Shown: positions 40,531-48,094 of the stretch, piece by piece
Position numbering within the stretch: the stretch's first letter is position 1
Layout of the letters: each line of letters opens with the position of its first letter
Assembly (NCBI RefSeq): GCF_000308855.1
Contig: NZ_BAGM01000123.1
Location: 23,645-87,644 of the forward strand
DNA length: 64,000 nt
DNA from: Nocardia veterana NBRC 100344
Lineage (GTDB): Bacteria; Actinomycetota; Actinomycetes; Mycobacteriales; Mycobacteriaceae
Direction: 5' to 3'
Translations under genes and position numbers: made by a program
Notes under the pieces: model-generated
Told to the model about the DNA's origin: nothing
The model's database searches: none
Seen by the model: only the letters and a program-made list of their open reading frames with translations

Positions 40531-40611
40531 CTGCCGAAGGCGCGGCGTCCCAGTCGACTCAGTGAGGACAGATGCTTAGCGCTGCGCCCCTCCTGTAAGC
40601 GTTTGGTCGGC

Positions 40612-40843
40612 CGGCTCCCTCGGCCTACAGCCGCGCTCCGAGCCAGTTGGCGAACCCCAACAAGCTCTCGGACTGCCGGCGCTGAGCAGCGGCGATCCCA
40701 TACAACGTCTCCCGCACCGACGGATGCAACCGAGTCTGCTGCGGCGCGGCAGCACGAGCCTTGTTGAGCGCCGCCAATGCCCGATCAGGCTTACCGGACA
40801 TCAACCACGCCCGCGCATTATCCTGCCAATGGTGAGCCACGCG
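40612..40843. repeat. 3' duplicated block, copy 2
   Basis: Second copy of the 232-bp tract at 39051-39282, covering the 3' end of regulator B. The offset between the copies is 1561 bases here but 1579 for the 5' blocks, because the middle of regulator B is 18 bases longer. Confidence 0.92.
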
Positions 40844-41803
40844 AGGCGCTGCAACGTCAGTTGGCACATACAGTTCCGCGCCCTCACGAGCCGCCCTGCC
40901 CGGATCACCTGCTTCCAACTCGACGGCGCATGCGTGAATTTCGACGTTGCCCGGCCCGAAATCGGTCGTGTACAAGTTGCTTTCGCCGGGCATCGGTCGC
41001 GCCAGCTCCCGCGCAGCGGCGATATGGTCCTGTGCCAACTCCAGACGACGCCCCCGCGCGGCGACGATGGCCGCGCGCAGATGACAGTAGCCGCGCAGCA
41101 CCTTTTCACCCTCGCTCGCACCAGGTACCAGCGCCAGCCCCCGATCCACCAAATCCATTGCCACCTCGGTCGATCCGTGTGACATGAGCAGGCGTGATCG
41201 CTTCATCAGGCTGCGAACGGCATAACCCGGATCGTCGGCACCCGATGCAACGGAGTCGAGGCGATCCAGAACCAAGGCAGTCAACGATGCGTATCCGAGG
41301 CGGCAACAAGCCCCTTCCGCCGCGATGTACGCCGCGCACAACATCTTGTGCGCCGTCGCACGGTCGGCATCGCTGCGGGCCGCTTCGACCGCCCCGTGTA
41401 GACGCCGAATCACGGTGGGCAGCAACTCCAGAGCGCGACGCGTCCGATCGTTGCGCAACGCGGTTTCCACCGCGCTCAACTCTGCACGCAATTCTGCTGC
41501 GGGTGCGGGCTCCAGCGGACGCACATAAGCGCCCTCCGCCAATACCGCGCGCAGATCGGGAAGGCCCCGCAGCGGGCCGTCTTCTTCCAGAGTTTCGAGG
41601 TAGGGCGTCCCTTGCAACCGAACGGGGTCGATCCCCAACGCCTTCGCCACCGCGGCGATGAACCCCGGCGACGCCACCTCGCGCCCCTGCTCGACCGCCT
41701 TCACCATGGACAACGAATAATTCGCCCGCGCCGCCAACTGACGCTGCCCCAACCCGGCGATCTTCCGCTCGGACGCAATCCGCTGCCCCACATGCTCGCC
41801 CAT
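40625..41803 (-). CDS. XRE-TPR regulator B (tandem paralogue)
   Basis: A 392-residue regulator with the same HTH (residues about 8-60) and C-terminal signature as regulator A. Its central TPR-like part, about residues 50-320, is clearly homologous but much diverged (for example LRNDRTRRALELLPTVIRRLHGAVEAAR against LYRSDRTRQTIETLPGLIRRLHGAVRDL). Shared DNA-binding domain with different sensor suggests control of the same operators by different signals. The ATG at 41803 is leaderless behind TACGCT (41810-41815). It is divergent from the intact partner operon at 42503-43136. Confidence 0.88.
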   Translation of the reverse strand: MGEHVGQRIASERKIAGLGQRQLAARANYSLSMVKAVEQGREVASPGFIAAVAKALGIDPVRLQGTPYLETLEEDGPLRGLPDLRAVLAEGAYVRPLEPAPAAELRAELSAVETALRNDRTRRALELLPTVIRRLHGAVEAARSDADRATAHKMLCAAYIAAEGACCRLGYASLTALVLDRLDSVASGADDPGYAVRSLMKRSRLLMSHGSTEVAMDLVDRGLALVPGASEGEKVLRGYCHLRAAIVAARGRRLELAQDHIAAARELARPMPGESNLYTTDFGPGNVEIHACAVELEAGDPGRAAREGAELYVPTDVAAPRVAHHWQDNARAWLMSGKPDRALAALNKARAAAPQQTRLHPSVRETLYGIAAAQRRQSESLLGFANWLGARL

Positions 41804-41855
41804 GACACGAGCGTAGATCGATATACCCAACCTGTCCCCTGTCCCCGAACTGGCC
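41657..41855. repeat. 5' duplicated block, copy 2
   Basis: Second copy of the 199-bp tract at 40078-40276. It covers the leaderless promoter and the first 49 codons of regulator B. Confidence 0.92.
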
Positions 41856-42480
41856 TTTCAAGCATTGACCTACGCCGTAACACTTGTCCCTTGCCTGCAC
41901 TGTCCCGCCGAACGTCCACCCGCGCCGAAGCGCAGGTTCCGCTGCGCCTGCGCCCACCGCCGTCGTGCACCCCATCGAATATCCGCCCCCAGCCCCGTGC
42001 GCGAGTTCCGCTGACCGTTCACCTGTTCCGAGGCACCTGCACACCGTCCCCGCCCTGACCCTCCAGACGTCCGCCCACCTGAGCCCCGTCCCGCTGTCCC
42101 TGCACTCGTCCCCTGGACGTTCACCACATCGAGGCACCGTCCCCCTTCTGCACTAGTCCCCCGCATGTCCCCTACACCCATGCACCTGCTCCTTGTCCGT
42201 GCACTGTTCCTCCAGCCATTCAGTAGTCCCCACCTCGCGCACTGGACCGACGTTCACCAGTGCGTTTCACCACCGCAGTCCCGTCGAGCAGCGCCCGGCT
42301 CGGCGTCTGGAACTGCCACCGCCCACGCGTCATCCGAGGCGCCTGCTCCTGCCCATGCCCCGGCCGTTCACCCATCGCAGCGGCCGGCTCGTGCACGCCC
42401 CGGATGTCCACATACTCCGATGTCGTCGCCCTGTCCCCGCACTGGTCCTCCAGGCGTTCACCCGCGCCGAACCTGAAATA
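41836..42480. repeat. degenerate GTCCC-rich repeat array, about ten units
   Basis: This 645-bp stretch has no supportable gene. It is built from about ten imperfect units of 45-70 bp that approximate GTCCCtGCACTggTCCtcCAGgCGTTCACCcgCGcc; good examples end at about 42110 (GGACGTTCACCACATCGAGG) and 42465 (CAGGCGTTCACCCGCGCC). The last unit runs directly into the leader of the partner gene. Units are too diverged and unevenly spaced for CRISPR. They separate regulator B from its divergent operon. Confidence 0.6.
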
Positions 42481-42502
42481 CACACAGAGGAGGGGCGTTT
42501 CG

Positions 42503-42808
42503 ATGAGAAATCAGCCGACCGCGCTCGCGTGGATCGATCCGGAGATGACCACCAGTCCGGCGTGGGATGCTGCCCAGCTTCGGCGGCTCGCCCGTCGGCT
42601 CGGCTACGTACTGCTGTGGCCGACTTCCGTACCCACCGTGCCGCTCATCGATCAGGTACGCACGGCGGATGTCGACGCGATCCTGATGCCGACGCCCGCC
42701 CATCTCGATGCGCTCATGCTCGACCGCCTGATGCACCTCGTCGATATCGAAACCGCGCGGCCGCGAATGTCTTTCGCGCGCTGGACCGCGATCGGAGCCG
42801 GCGCGTGA
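42503..42808 (+). CDS. module partner protein, 101 residues (locus 2)
   Basis: The ATG follows GAGGAGGGG. The protein reads ALAWIDPEMTTSPAWDAAQ, RLARRLGYVLLWPT, VDAILMPTPAHLDALMLDRLMHLVDIETA. It shares this order with the 124-residue protein at 3929-4303: a short beta strand, an Arg-rich helix ending RLGY, then an LxVPxxxHL or ILMPTPAHL strand-turn. The layout faintly recalls a serine-recombinase N-terminal domain without its catalytic serine. It overlaps the next gene by four bases (GTGA). The function is unknown; its repeated linkage with XRE-TPR regulators is the main clue. Confidence 0.65.
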   Translation: MRNQPTALAWIDPEMTTSPAWDAAQLRRLARRLGYVLLWPTSVPTVPLIDQVRTADVDAILMPTPAHLDALMLDRLMHLVDIETARPRMSFARWTAIGAGA

Positions 42809-43014
42809 ACGCTGCCGAACGCGCCATTCTGCTTGCTCTCGCGCCGGGCGGCCTCCTTACCGCCACACAGCTCCAACGCACTGCGGCACTCACCGGGTGG
42901 GCTACGCGTAATGCACTGGCACGCTTACACTCTCGTGGGATGATCGTGGTGACACCCGGCGGCCGATGGCAACTCGGGCCGCGCAGCCGGGCGATCCTTC
43001 TGAGTTCTCGGTGA
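42805..43014 (+). CDS. small winged-helix protein, 69 residues
   Basis: It starts at a GTG overlapping the partner gene's stop. The sequence AERAILLALAPGGLLTATQLQRTAALTGWATRNALARLHSRGMIVVTPGGRWQLGP has the helix-helix-helix-wing order of a MarR/GntR-like winged helix: residues about 3-60. It probably binds DNA as a dimer. Its position between the partner and the TM peptide makes it part of the module at this locus; locus 1 has no equivalent. Confidence 0.6.
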   Translation: MNAAERAILLALAPGGLLTATQLQRTAALTGWATRNALARLHSRGMIVVTPGGRWQLGPRSRAILLSSR

Positions 43015-43136
43015 TCGGGCTGGTGATCGCCGCCGGGCTCCCACTCTCGGTCCTGCTCTGGGCGGTGCTTTGGCCGACGGAGAACGGCAGAAGTCCGGGC
43101 TCCGGCGAAGACGAGGCGGGCGAACCTGATTCGTAA
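43011..43136 (+). CDS. 41-residue single-TM peptide
   Basis: A short frame overlapping the winged-helix gene's stop by four bases (GTGA). Residues 2-21 (IGLVIAAGLPLSVLLWAVLW) form one membrane helix; the tail is acidic and Gly-rich. The start MIGLVIAAG and the helix ending LW resemble the 55-residue peptide at 3772 (MIALAFG...LIVLW). Translational coupling and this recurrence argue that it is real despite its size. Confidence 0.55.
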   Translation: MIGLVIAAGLPLSVLLWAVLWPTENGRSPGSGEDEAGEPDS

Positions 43137-43164
43137 CCTGATGGGCTACTCTCGCGCCCGCAGC

Positions 43165-43181
43165 GCCTCTAATATAGAGGC
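43165..43181. promoter_or_regulatory. GCCTCTA-ATA-TAGAGGC operator over a leaderless promoter
   Basis: A 17-bp palindrome with 7-base arms abuts the ATG at 43182. It contains the -10 box TAATAT (43170-43175), six bases before the start. A bound repressor, probably the HxlR protein encoded next, would block this promoter. Confidence 0.75.
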
Positions 43182-43574
43182 ATGATCGAAAGCGCGATCC
43201 TCTCCGCTTGGAGGTCCGACACCCCCGCACGGCTGGGCGACAGATTGGCCGAGTCCGCGACGTTCTCCAGTCCGGCCGCCGACTACCAGGGGCGAGCCAA
43301 TGCGGCACATATGTTGACGCTGGTCGCGACGGTGCTGAAGGACGTCGAGGAAACCGGGCGCTGGTCCGGTACGGACGACCAATTGTTCGCGTTCACCGCC
43401 CGAGTGAAGGACCGCGACGTGCAGGGCATCCTGCGAGAGGAATACGACGCGACCGGCGCACTCGACCACGTGACGCTGTTCCTGCGCCCGCACCGCACAC
43501 TGCGCACCGCGATGGCGATGATGGCCGAGCGCCTGGCAGATTCACCACTCCCGGAACCGGCACACCCGGCGTGA
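43182..43574 (+). CDS. SnoaL/NTF2-like protein
   Basis: A 130-residue protein with the cone-fold order: an N-terminal helix (ILSAWRSDTPARLGDRLAE), TFSSPAADYQGRANAAHML, a beta-rich middle (QLFAFTARVKDRDVQGILREEYDATGALDHVTLFLRP) and a C-terminal helix. It resembles SnoaL-like nuclear transport factor 2 family proteins. It is co-transcribed with, and overlaps by four bases, an HxlR regulator. The substrate is unknown. Confidence 0.75.
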   Translation: MIESAILSAWRSDTPARLGDRLAESATFSSPAADYQGRANAAHMLTLVATVLKDVEETGRWSGTDDQLFAFTARVKDRDVQGILREEYDATGALDHVTLFLRPHRTLRTAMAMMAERLADSPLPEPAHPA

Positions 43575-43909
43575 CCGCCGAACCCCCTCGTCCCGGCCGC
43601 CGAGTCCGCGGCTCCACATCCGGCCGCCCGGTCATGGCCCTCTTCGACCTGGCCGGACGGCGATGGTCGTTGCGTGTCATCTGGGAACTCGACCGTTCCG
43701 AGCGTCCACTCACCTTCCGCGAGCTGCGCACGGCCTGCGGTGACATCTCGTCGAGCGTGTTGACCAGACGCCTGCACGAACTCGGCGAAGCGGGCTTGGT
43801 CGAACACACCGGCGGCTATGTCCTCACCCCGATCGGGCAACGACTGGTCGCGGCCCTCGAGCCGGTCACGGCCTGGGCCGAGGACTGGGACCGCGCGACT
43901 CGACGCTGA
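43571..43909 (+). CDS. HxlR-family transcriptional regulator
   Basis: A 112-residue winged-helix protein: ALFDLAGRRWSLRVIWELDR, LTFRELRTACGDISSSVLTRRLHELGEAGLVEHTG and a wing YVLTPIGQRL, matching HxlR/DUF24 regulators at normal length. The usual N-terminal cysteine before the GxxW segment is not present, so thiol sensing through it is unlikely. The GTG overlaps the upstream stop (GTGA). It probably represses its own operon through the palindrome at 43165. Confidence 0.85.
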   Translation: MTAEPPRPGRRVRGSTSGRPVMALFDLAGRRWSLRVIWELDRSERPLTFRELRTACGDISSSVLTRRLHELGEAGLVEHTGGYVLTPIGQRLVAALEPVTAWAEDWDRATRR

Positions 43910-43927
43910 TCGCCGCCGCGCGGAGCC

Positions 43928-44917
43928 TCAGTTGAGTCCCGCGTACGAGTGCAACCCGCTCACGACGATGTTGATGATGAACAGGTTGAACAGCATCGCC
44001 ACGAAGCCCGCGACGTTGATCCACGCCGCTTTGGTTTCGCGCCAGCCGGAGGTGGCGCGGGCATGCAGGTACGCGGCGTAGATGACCCAGGCGATGAAGG
44101 AAACGGTTTCCTTCGGGTCCCAGCCCCAGAAGCGGCCCCACGCGCTTTCGGCCCAGATGGCGCCGAGGATGATGCCGGTGCCGAAGAGCGGGAAGGCGAC
44201 CACGGTGGTGCGGTAGGCGAGCCGGTCCAGCGTGCGGGCGTCGGGCAGGCGGCGGGCCAGAGCGCCGATCGGATTGGCCGCCTCCTGTCCCTCCGGCTGG
44301 TTCATGCGCAACAGGAACAGCAGGCTGGCGACACCGGAGAGCATGAAAATGCCGCTGCCGATGCTGACGATCGTGACGTGGATGGGCAGCCAGTACGACT
44401 TCAGCGCGGGCACCACGGGCGCGGCGTCGGCGTAGAGCACCTGGCCGGCCAGGAACATCAGGATCAGCACGGGCACCAGCAGGAACACCCACATCGAGCG
44501 GTAGCGCCGTTCGTGAATGAACACCAGACCGGTGACCATCGCGGCGGCCGTCGCCATGGTGATGAACTCGTACATGTTGCCGAGCGGGAAGCGGTGGGTC
44601 GCGAAGCCGCGCAACACGATCGAGGCCAGATGCAGGCCGATCGCGACGAACACCACGGCGAAGGCCATATTGCCGAAACGTTCGGGCAGCGACCGCTTCG
44701 CGGCGGGTTCGAGTTTGCCGGGAGCGGGACGATCCGCGCTCACACCACCGCTGGCGCCCACCCCGACCAGTTCGCGTTCGCGTTCCGCGGCGCTGGTCAC
44801 CTTCTTCTTGGCCGAGGCGTACTGCACGATCAGCATCGCGAGCACCAGCAGGTACACGACGAATGCCGTTTTGAAGGCGAGATTGCTGTAACCGGCGAGT
44901 GTCTCGTCGATCGGCAT
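43928..44917 (-). CDS. ccsA: cytochrome c biogenesis protein CcsA/ResC
   Basis: A 329-residue membrane protein of System II cytochrome c maturation that handles heme for attachment. The heme-handling WWD-type segment is WGRFWGWDPKETVSFIAW (about residues 258-275), with conserved histidines flanking (HASIVLRG-type start LHLASIVLRGFATHRFPLGNMYEF, and YLHARATSGW). About eight helices. The ATG at 44917 lies seven bases behind GGGAG, two bases past the resB stop. It matches Rv0529. Confidence 0.93.
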   Translation of the reverse strand: MPIDETLAGYSNLAFKTAFVVYLLVLAMLIVQYASAKKKVTSAAERERELVGVGASGGVSADRPAPGKLEPAAKRSLPERFGNMAFAVVFVAIGLHLASIVLRGFATHRFPLGNMYEFITMATAAAMVTGLVFIHERRYRSMWVFLLVPVLILMFLAGQVLYADAAPVVPALKSYWLPIHVTIVSIGSGIFMLSGVASLLFLLRMNQPEGQEAANPIGALARRLPDARTLDRLAYRTTVVAFPLFGTGIILGAIWAESAWGRFWGWDPKETVSFIAWVIYAAYLHARATSGWRETKAAWINVAGFVAMLFNLFIINIVVSGLHSYAGLN

Positions 44918-44919
44918 GT

Positions 44920-46638
44920 TCACTCTCCCGTGCTCTCGGTCCGGGCGACCGGGCGCTGATTTGTGGGGCTGCCGGTGGCCGAGCGGTCGGAGCCCGAGAG
45001 ATCCGCGCGCAGCAGCCGCGTCCGCAAGCGGTCGAACTCGCCGCCCCAACCCGCCTGGTCGGTGCGGGCCAGCCCACCCATTTCTACTACAGTACGTCGT
45101 TCACCGGAACCGCCCTCGTCCGGGCCTTCCGGATAGGCGCGCAACCAGATCCGCCGCCGCTTCACCACCAGCGACACCAGCAGACCGGCCATCATCGTCA
45201 CCGCGCACACCAGCACCCACCCCTGGGCCGGGTCGTGTGACACCTGCAGATTCGCGTACTGCTTCGCGCCGTCGAAGGTGACCTTGGTGCCGTCCGACAG
45301 CGTGGCCGTCTCACCCGGGCGCAGATTCACCCGCTGCTGTTTCACCAGCCGGCCCTGTTTGATCATCTCCGGATCGAGCGAGAACAGCGACTGCGCGCGA
45401 CCGGTATCGAGCCCGGTTTCACCGCGGTAGATGTCGACGGCGACCGCCGGGTCGGTCAGGGCCGGATACGACGAGGTCAGCAGGCTGCCGTGCATCAGCG
45501 CGGTGGGTGCGAACAGACCCTCGATCGCGATCTGGTTCTTGCGCCGCTCGTCCTCGCTGCGATACATGCCGCCCGGCGGGTCGAATCGCATCACGCCGCT
45601 GGACAGGAAGGTGGCGCCGTCGTCGGGACGCCACTGGATGGTCTCGGTCCGCTGCTGTCCGTTCGGGTAGGTGACGGTGAAGGTCGGCGCGTACCCGTGC
45701 CCCTGCAGGTACACGCGGTCCCCGGCGGCGCGCAGCGGATGGTTGACCTGGATGGTGGTGTCGCGCCACGTGTCGGTCGCCAGATCCTTGCCGGTCTGAT
45801 ACGAGATGTTCGCGGTGAACATCTCGGCCTGACCGTTGGGCAGGTAGTCGGCGTTGAAGTCCTTGACCCGCACGCACACCGGGGTCAGCCCGGTGCCGTC
45901 GTTGACCCGGCCGGCCTTGAACGAATCGAAGACCGCGGGCGAGGTGGTGCAGAATCCGGGACCACCGTCGGCGACGACGATCACATTGCCCTCGTACCCG
46001 AACAGCTTGCCCGCGGCCACGGCGACCAGCAGGCCGACCAGTGCCAGATGGAAGACGAGGTTGCCGAGTTCGCGCAGATAGCCCTTTTCGGCCGAGAGCG
46101 TCACCTCGCCGGGCCGCCCGTTGCGTACCTGCGATTCGTCGCGGACGATGGTGCGCCAGCCGCGCAACTCCCGGCGCGCCTGTTCGATCGTGTCGGCGGG
46201 TGTCGCGGCGGTCGTGGTCGACCCGTGGTGCGGCAGCCGAGACAGATTGCGCGGCACCATGACCGGCGGTGTGCGCAGCGCCTTGTAGTGGTCGAATACC
46301 CGCGGCACGATGCAGCCGACGAGCGAGACGAACAGCAACGCGTAGATCGCGGTGAACCAGAAGCTGGAGAACACGTCGAACAGCTGCAACCGGTCCATCC
46401 ACGGACCGAGGGTGCCGCGATCGGCGATGTACTTGTCGACCTTCTGCGGATTGAGACTGCGTTGCGGCAGCAGGGCGCCCGGGATCGCGGCCAGCGCCAG
46501 CAGGAACAGCAGCATCAGCGCGGTGCGCATACTGGTCAGTCCGCGCCACGCGTTGCGCAGCAGCGCCAGCACGCGGCGAGGCAACGATTGGCGCGGCGGC
46601 TGCGCGGCGGCGGACGGGGGCGTGATGGTGGCAGTCAT
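44920..46638 (-). CDS. resB: cytochrome c biogenesis protein ResB/Ccs1
   Basis: A 572-residue ResB-family protein that forms the System II heme-lyase complex with CcsA. It has three N-terminal membrane helices (LMLLFLLALAAIPGALLPQRS; AIYALLFVSLVGCIVPR; LVFHLALVGLLVAVAAGKL), a large extracytoplasmic domain, and a final helix near residue 495 followed by a charged tail. The ATG at 46638 is five bases past the ccdA stop. The much longer open frame upstream is a shadow of ccdA. It matches Rv0528. Confidence 0.93.
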   Translation of the reverse strand: MTATITPPSAAAQPPRQSLPRRVLALLRNAWRGLTSMRTALMLLFLLALAAIPGALLPQRSLNPQKVDKYIADRGTLGPWMDRLQLFDVFSSFWFTAIYALLFVSLVGCIVPRVFDHYKALRTPPVMVPRNLSRLPHHGSTTTAATPADTIEQARRELRGWRTIVRDESQVRNGRPGEVTLSAEKGYLRELGNLVFHLALVGLLVAVAAGKLFGYEGNVIVVADGGPGFCTTSPAVFDSFKAGRVNDGTGLTPVCVRVKDFNADYLPNGQAEMFTANISYQTGKDLATDTWRDTTIQVNHPLRAAGDRVYLQGHGYAPTFTVTYPNGQQRTETIQWRPDDGATFLSSGVMRFDPPGGMYRSEDERRKNQIAIEGLFAPTALMHGSLLTSSYPALTDPAVAVDIYRGETGLDTGRAQSLFSLDPEMIKQGRLVKQQRVNLRPGETATLSDGTKVTFDGAKQYANLQVSHDPAQGWVLVCAVTMMAGLLVSLVVKRRRIWLRAYPEGPDEGGSGERRTVVEMGGLARTDQAGWGGEFDRLRTRLLRADLSGSDRSATGSPTNQRPVARTESTGE

Positions 46639-46643
46639 GGGGC

Positions 46644-47489
46644 TCAGATCGGCAGGGTTACCTGGGAGACGAAGACATTGCGAATCCATCCGACGAACTG
46701 ATCCCACATCCCGGTGACCAGCGCGATTCCGACGACGACGAGCAATATGCCGCCGATGATCTGGATGGTGCGCGAATTGCGGCGCAGCCAGCCGACTCCG
46801 CGCAGAGCGGTGGCCGACCCGAAGGCGAGAACAACGAACGGCAGTCCCAGCCCGAGGCAGTAGGCCACGATGAGGACCACGCCGCGCGCCGCGGTCGCGC
46901 CTTCCGTACCGGCCGATACCGCCATCACCCCGGACAGTGTCGGCCCGAGGCACGGGGTCCAGCCCAGCGCGAAGACCGCTCCCAGCAGCGGCGCGCCGAT
47001 GATGCCGGTGAGCTGACGCGGATGCATTCTGGTGTCGCGCTGCAGCATCGGCACCAGGCCGAGGAAGACCAGACCCATCACGATCGTCACCACTCCGCCG
47101 ATGCGTTGCAGCAGTTCGCGATTGACGTTCAGGGTCTGGATCACCCCGAACACGGTCGCCGAGGCGAGTACGAAGACGACGGTGAATCCCGCGACGAACA
47201 GCCCGGCGGCACCGGCGACCCGCATCCGGCCGGCTCGCAGGGCCACCGCGGCACCCTTGTCCTGGGCCTCGCCGACGGTCACCGGCGGCGCTTCGGCGCC
47301 GACCAGCCCGGCCAGATACGACAGGTAGCCCGGTACCAGCGGCACCACGCAGGGCGAGGCGAACGAGACCAGACCGGCGAGCAGACACGCACCGAGCGCG
47401 AGCAGCAGCGGTCCGGTGGCCGCGGTCTGCTGGAAGGAATCACCCACCGACGCCAAGGCCGGCCCGGCCGGAGATGCGAACGCCGTCAC
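46644..47489 (-). CDS. ccdA: thiol:disulfide interchange protein CcdA
   Basis: A 281-residue DsbD-gamma-like membrane protein with six to seven helices. The two redox cysteines are in SFASPCVVPLVPGY (Cys47) and GWTPCLGPTLSG (near 177). It carries electrons from cytoplasmic thioredoxin across the membrane to ResA, keeping apocytochrome c cysteines reduced. The GTG overlaps the resA stop (GTGA). It matches Rv0527. Confidence 0.94.
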   Translation of the reverse strand: MTAFASPAGPALASVGDSFQQTAATGPLLLALGACLLAGLVSFASPCVVPLVPGYLSYLAGLVGAEAPPVTVGEAQDKGAAVALRAGRMRVAGAAGLFVAGFTVVFVLASATVFGVIQTLNVNRELLQRIGGVVTIVMGLVFLGLVPMLQRDTRMHPRQLTGIIGAPLLGAVFALGWTPCLGPTLSGVMAVSAGTEGATAARGVVLIVAYCLGLGLPFVVLAFGSATALRGVGWLRRNSRTIQIIGGILLVVVGIALVTGMWDQFVGWIRNVFVSQVTLPI

Positions 47490-48094
47490 TGCCGGTCCTC
47501 CGCCGCGATCCGGTTCACCACCGGCTGCAGATCCTCGGCCAGCAGGGACCGCAGGAAGACCGCGGCGACCCGGTGCTGCCGATCGAGCACCAGCGTGGTG
47601 GGGATGACGCTGGTCGGAAATTTGCCGCCGAGCGCGAGCAGGCTGCGCATCTCGGGGTCGTAGATGGACGGATATCCGACGTGGTTGTCGGTGACGAAGT
47701 CACGAGCCTTGTCCTGTTGCGGATCGCGCACATTGATCCCCAGGAAGGCGACGCCCTGATCCTTCGACCGGTCGTAGACCTGTTCCAGCGCGGGCGCCTC
47801 GGCGCGGCACGGCCCGCACCACTGCCCCCACAGGTTCACGACGACGACCTGGTTCGGGAAATCGGATACCGACAGCGGTTTCCCGGTCATGAGGTTCGGA
47901 CCGGAGAGATTGCCGATGGTGCCGCGGGCGGCGGGCGGATCGTAGAAGATGTCGGTCTTCCCGCCGGGTGAGACGAAGTCGAAGGTGCCGCCCTGGGCGA
48001 CCGCGTCCTTTCCCGAGGAACAGCCGGCCAGCGCGGCGACGACCGCCACGCAGGCCAGCAGCATCGGCAGCAGACGCCGGACCGCCCCGTTCAC
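47486..48094 (-). CDS. resA: ResA/TlpA-like thioredoxin lipoprotein
   Basis: A 202-residue lipoprotein. A signal sequence ends in the lipobox LAGC with the acylated Cys25. The thioredoxin-like domain has the active site WCGPC (Cys93, Cys96) and later FPTSVIPTTLVLD containing the cis-Pro loop. It reduces apocytochrome c on the outer face, fed by CcdA. The GTG overlaps the stop of the phosphatase gene (GTGA). It matches Rv0526. Confidence 0.92.
   Translation of the reverse strand: MNGAVRRLLPMLLACVAVVAALAGCSSGKDAVAQGGTFDFVSPGGKTDIFYDPPAARGTIGNLSGPNLMTGKPLSVSDFPNQVVVVNLWGQWCGPCRAEAPALEQVYDRSKDQGVAFLGINVRDPQQDKARDFVTDNHVGYPSIYDPEMRSLLALGGKFPTSVIPTTLVLDRQHRVAAVFLRSLLAEDLQPVVNRIAAEDRQ

Noticed and set aside
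41106..42181. long frames on the minus strand across the repeat array
   Set aside because: They translate to Gly/Arg-rich low-complexity sequence and cross the start and promoter of regulator B.
41836..42480. CRISPR array
   Set aside because: Units are imperfect, differ in length and spacing, and there are no cas genes nearby.
44920..47388. resB frame open upstream to 47388
   Set aside because: The extra 250 codons overlap ccdA in another frame and give Arg-rich nonsense. The ATG at 46638 starts exactly where ResB homologues begin.
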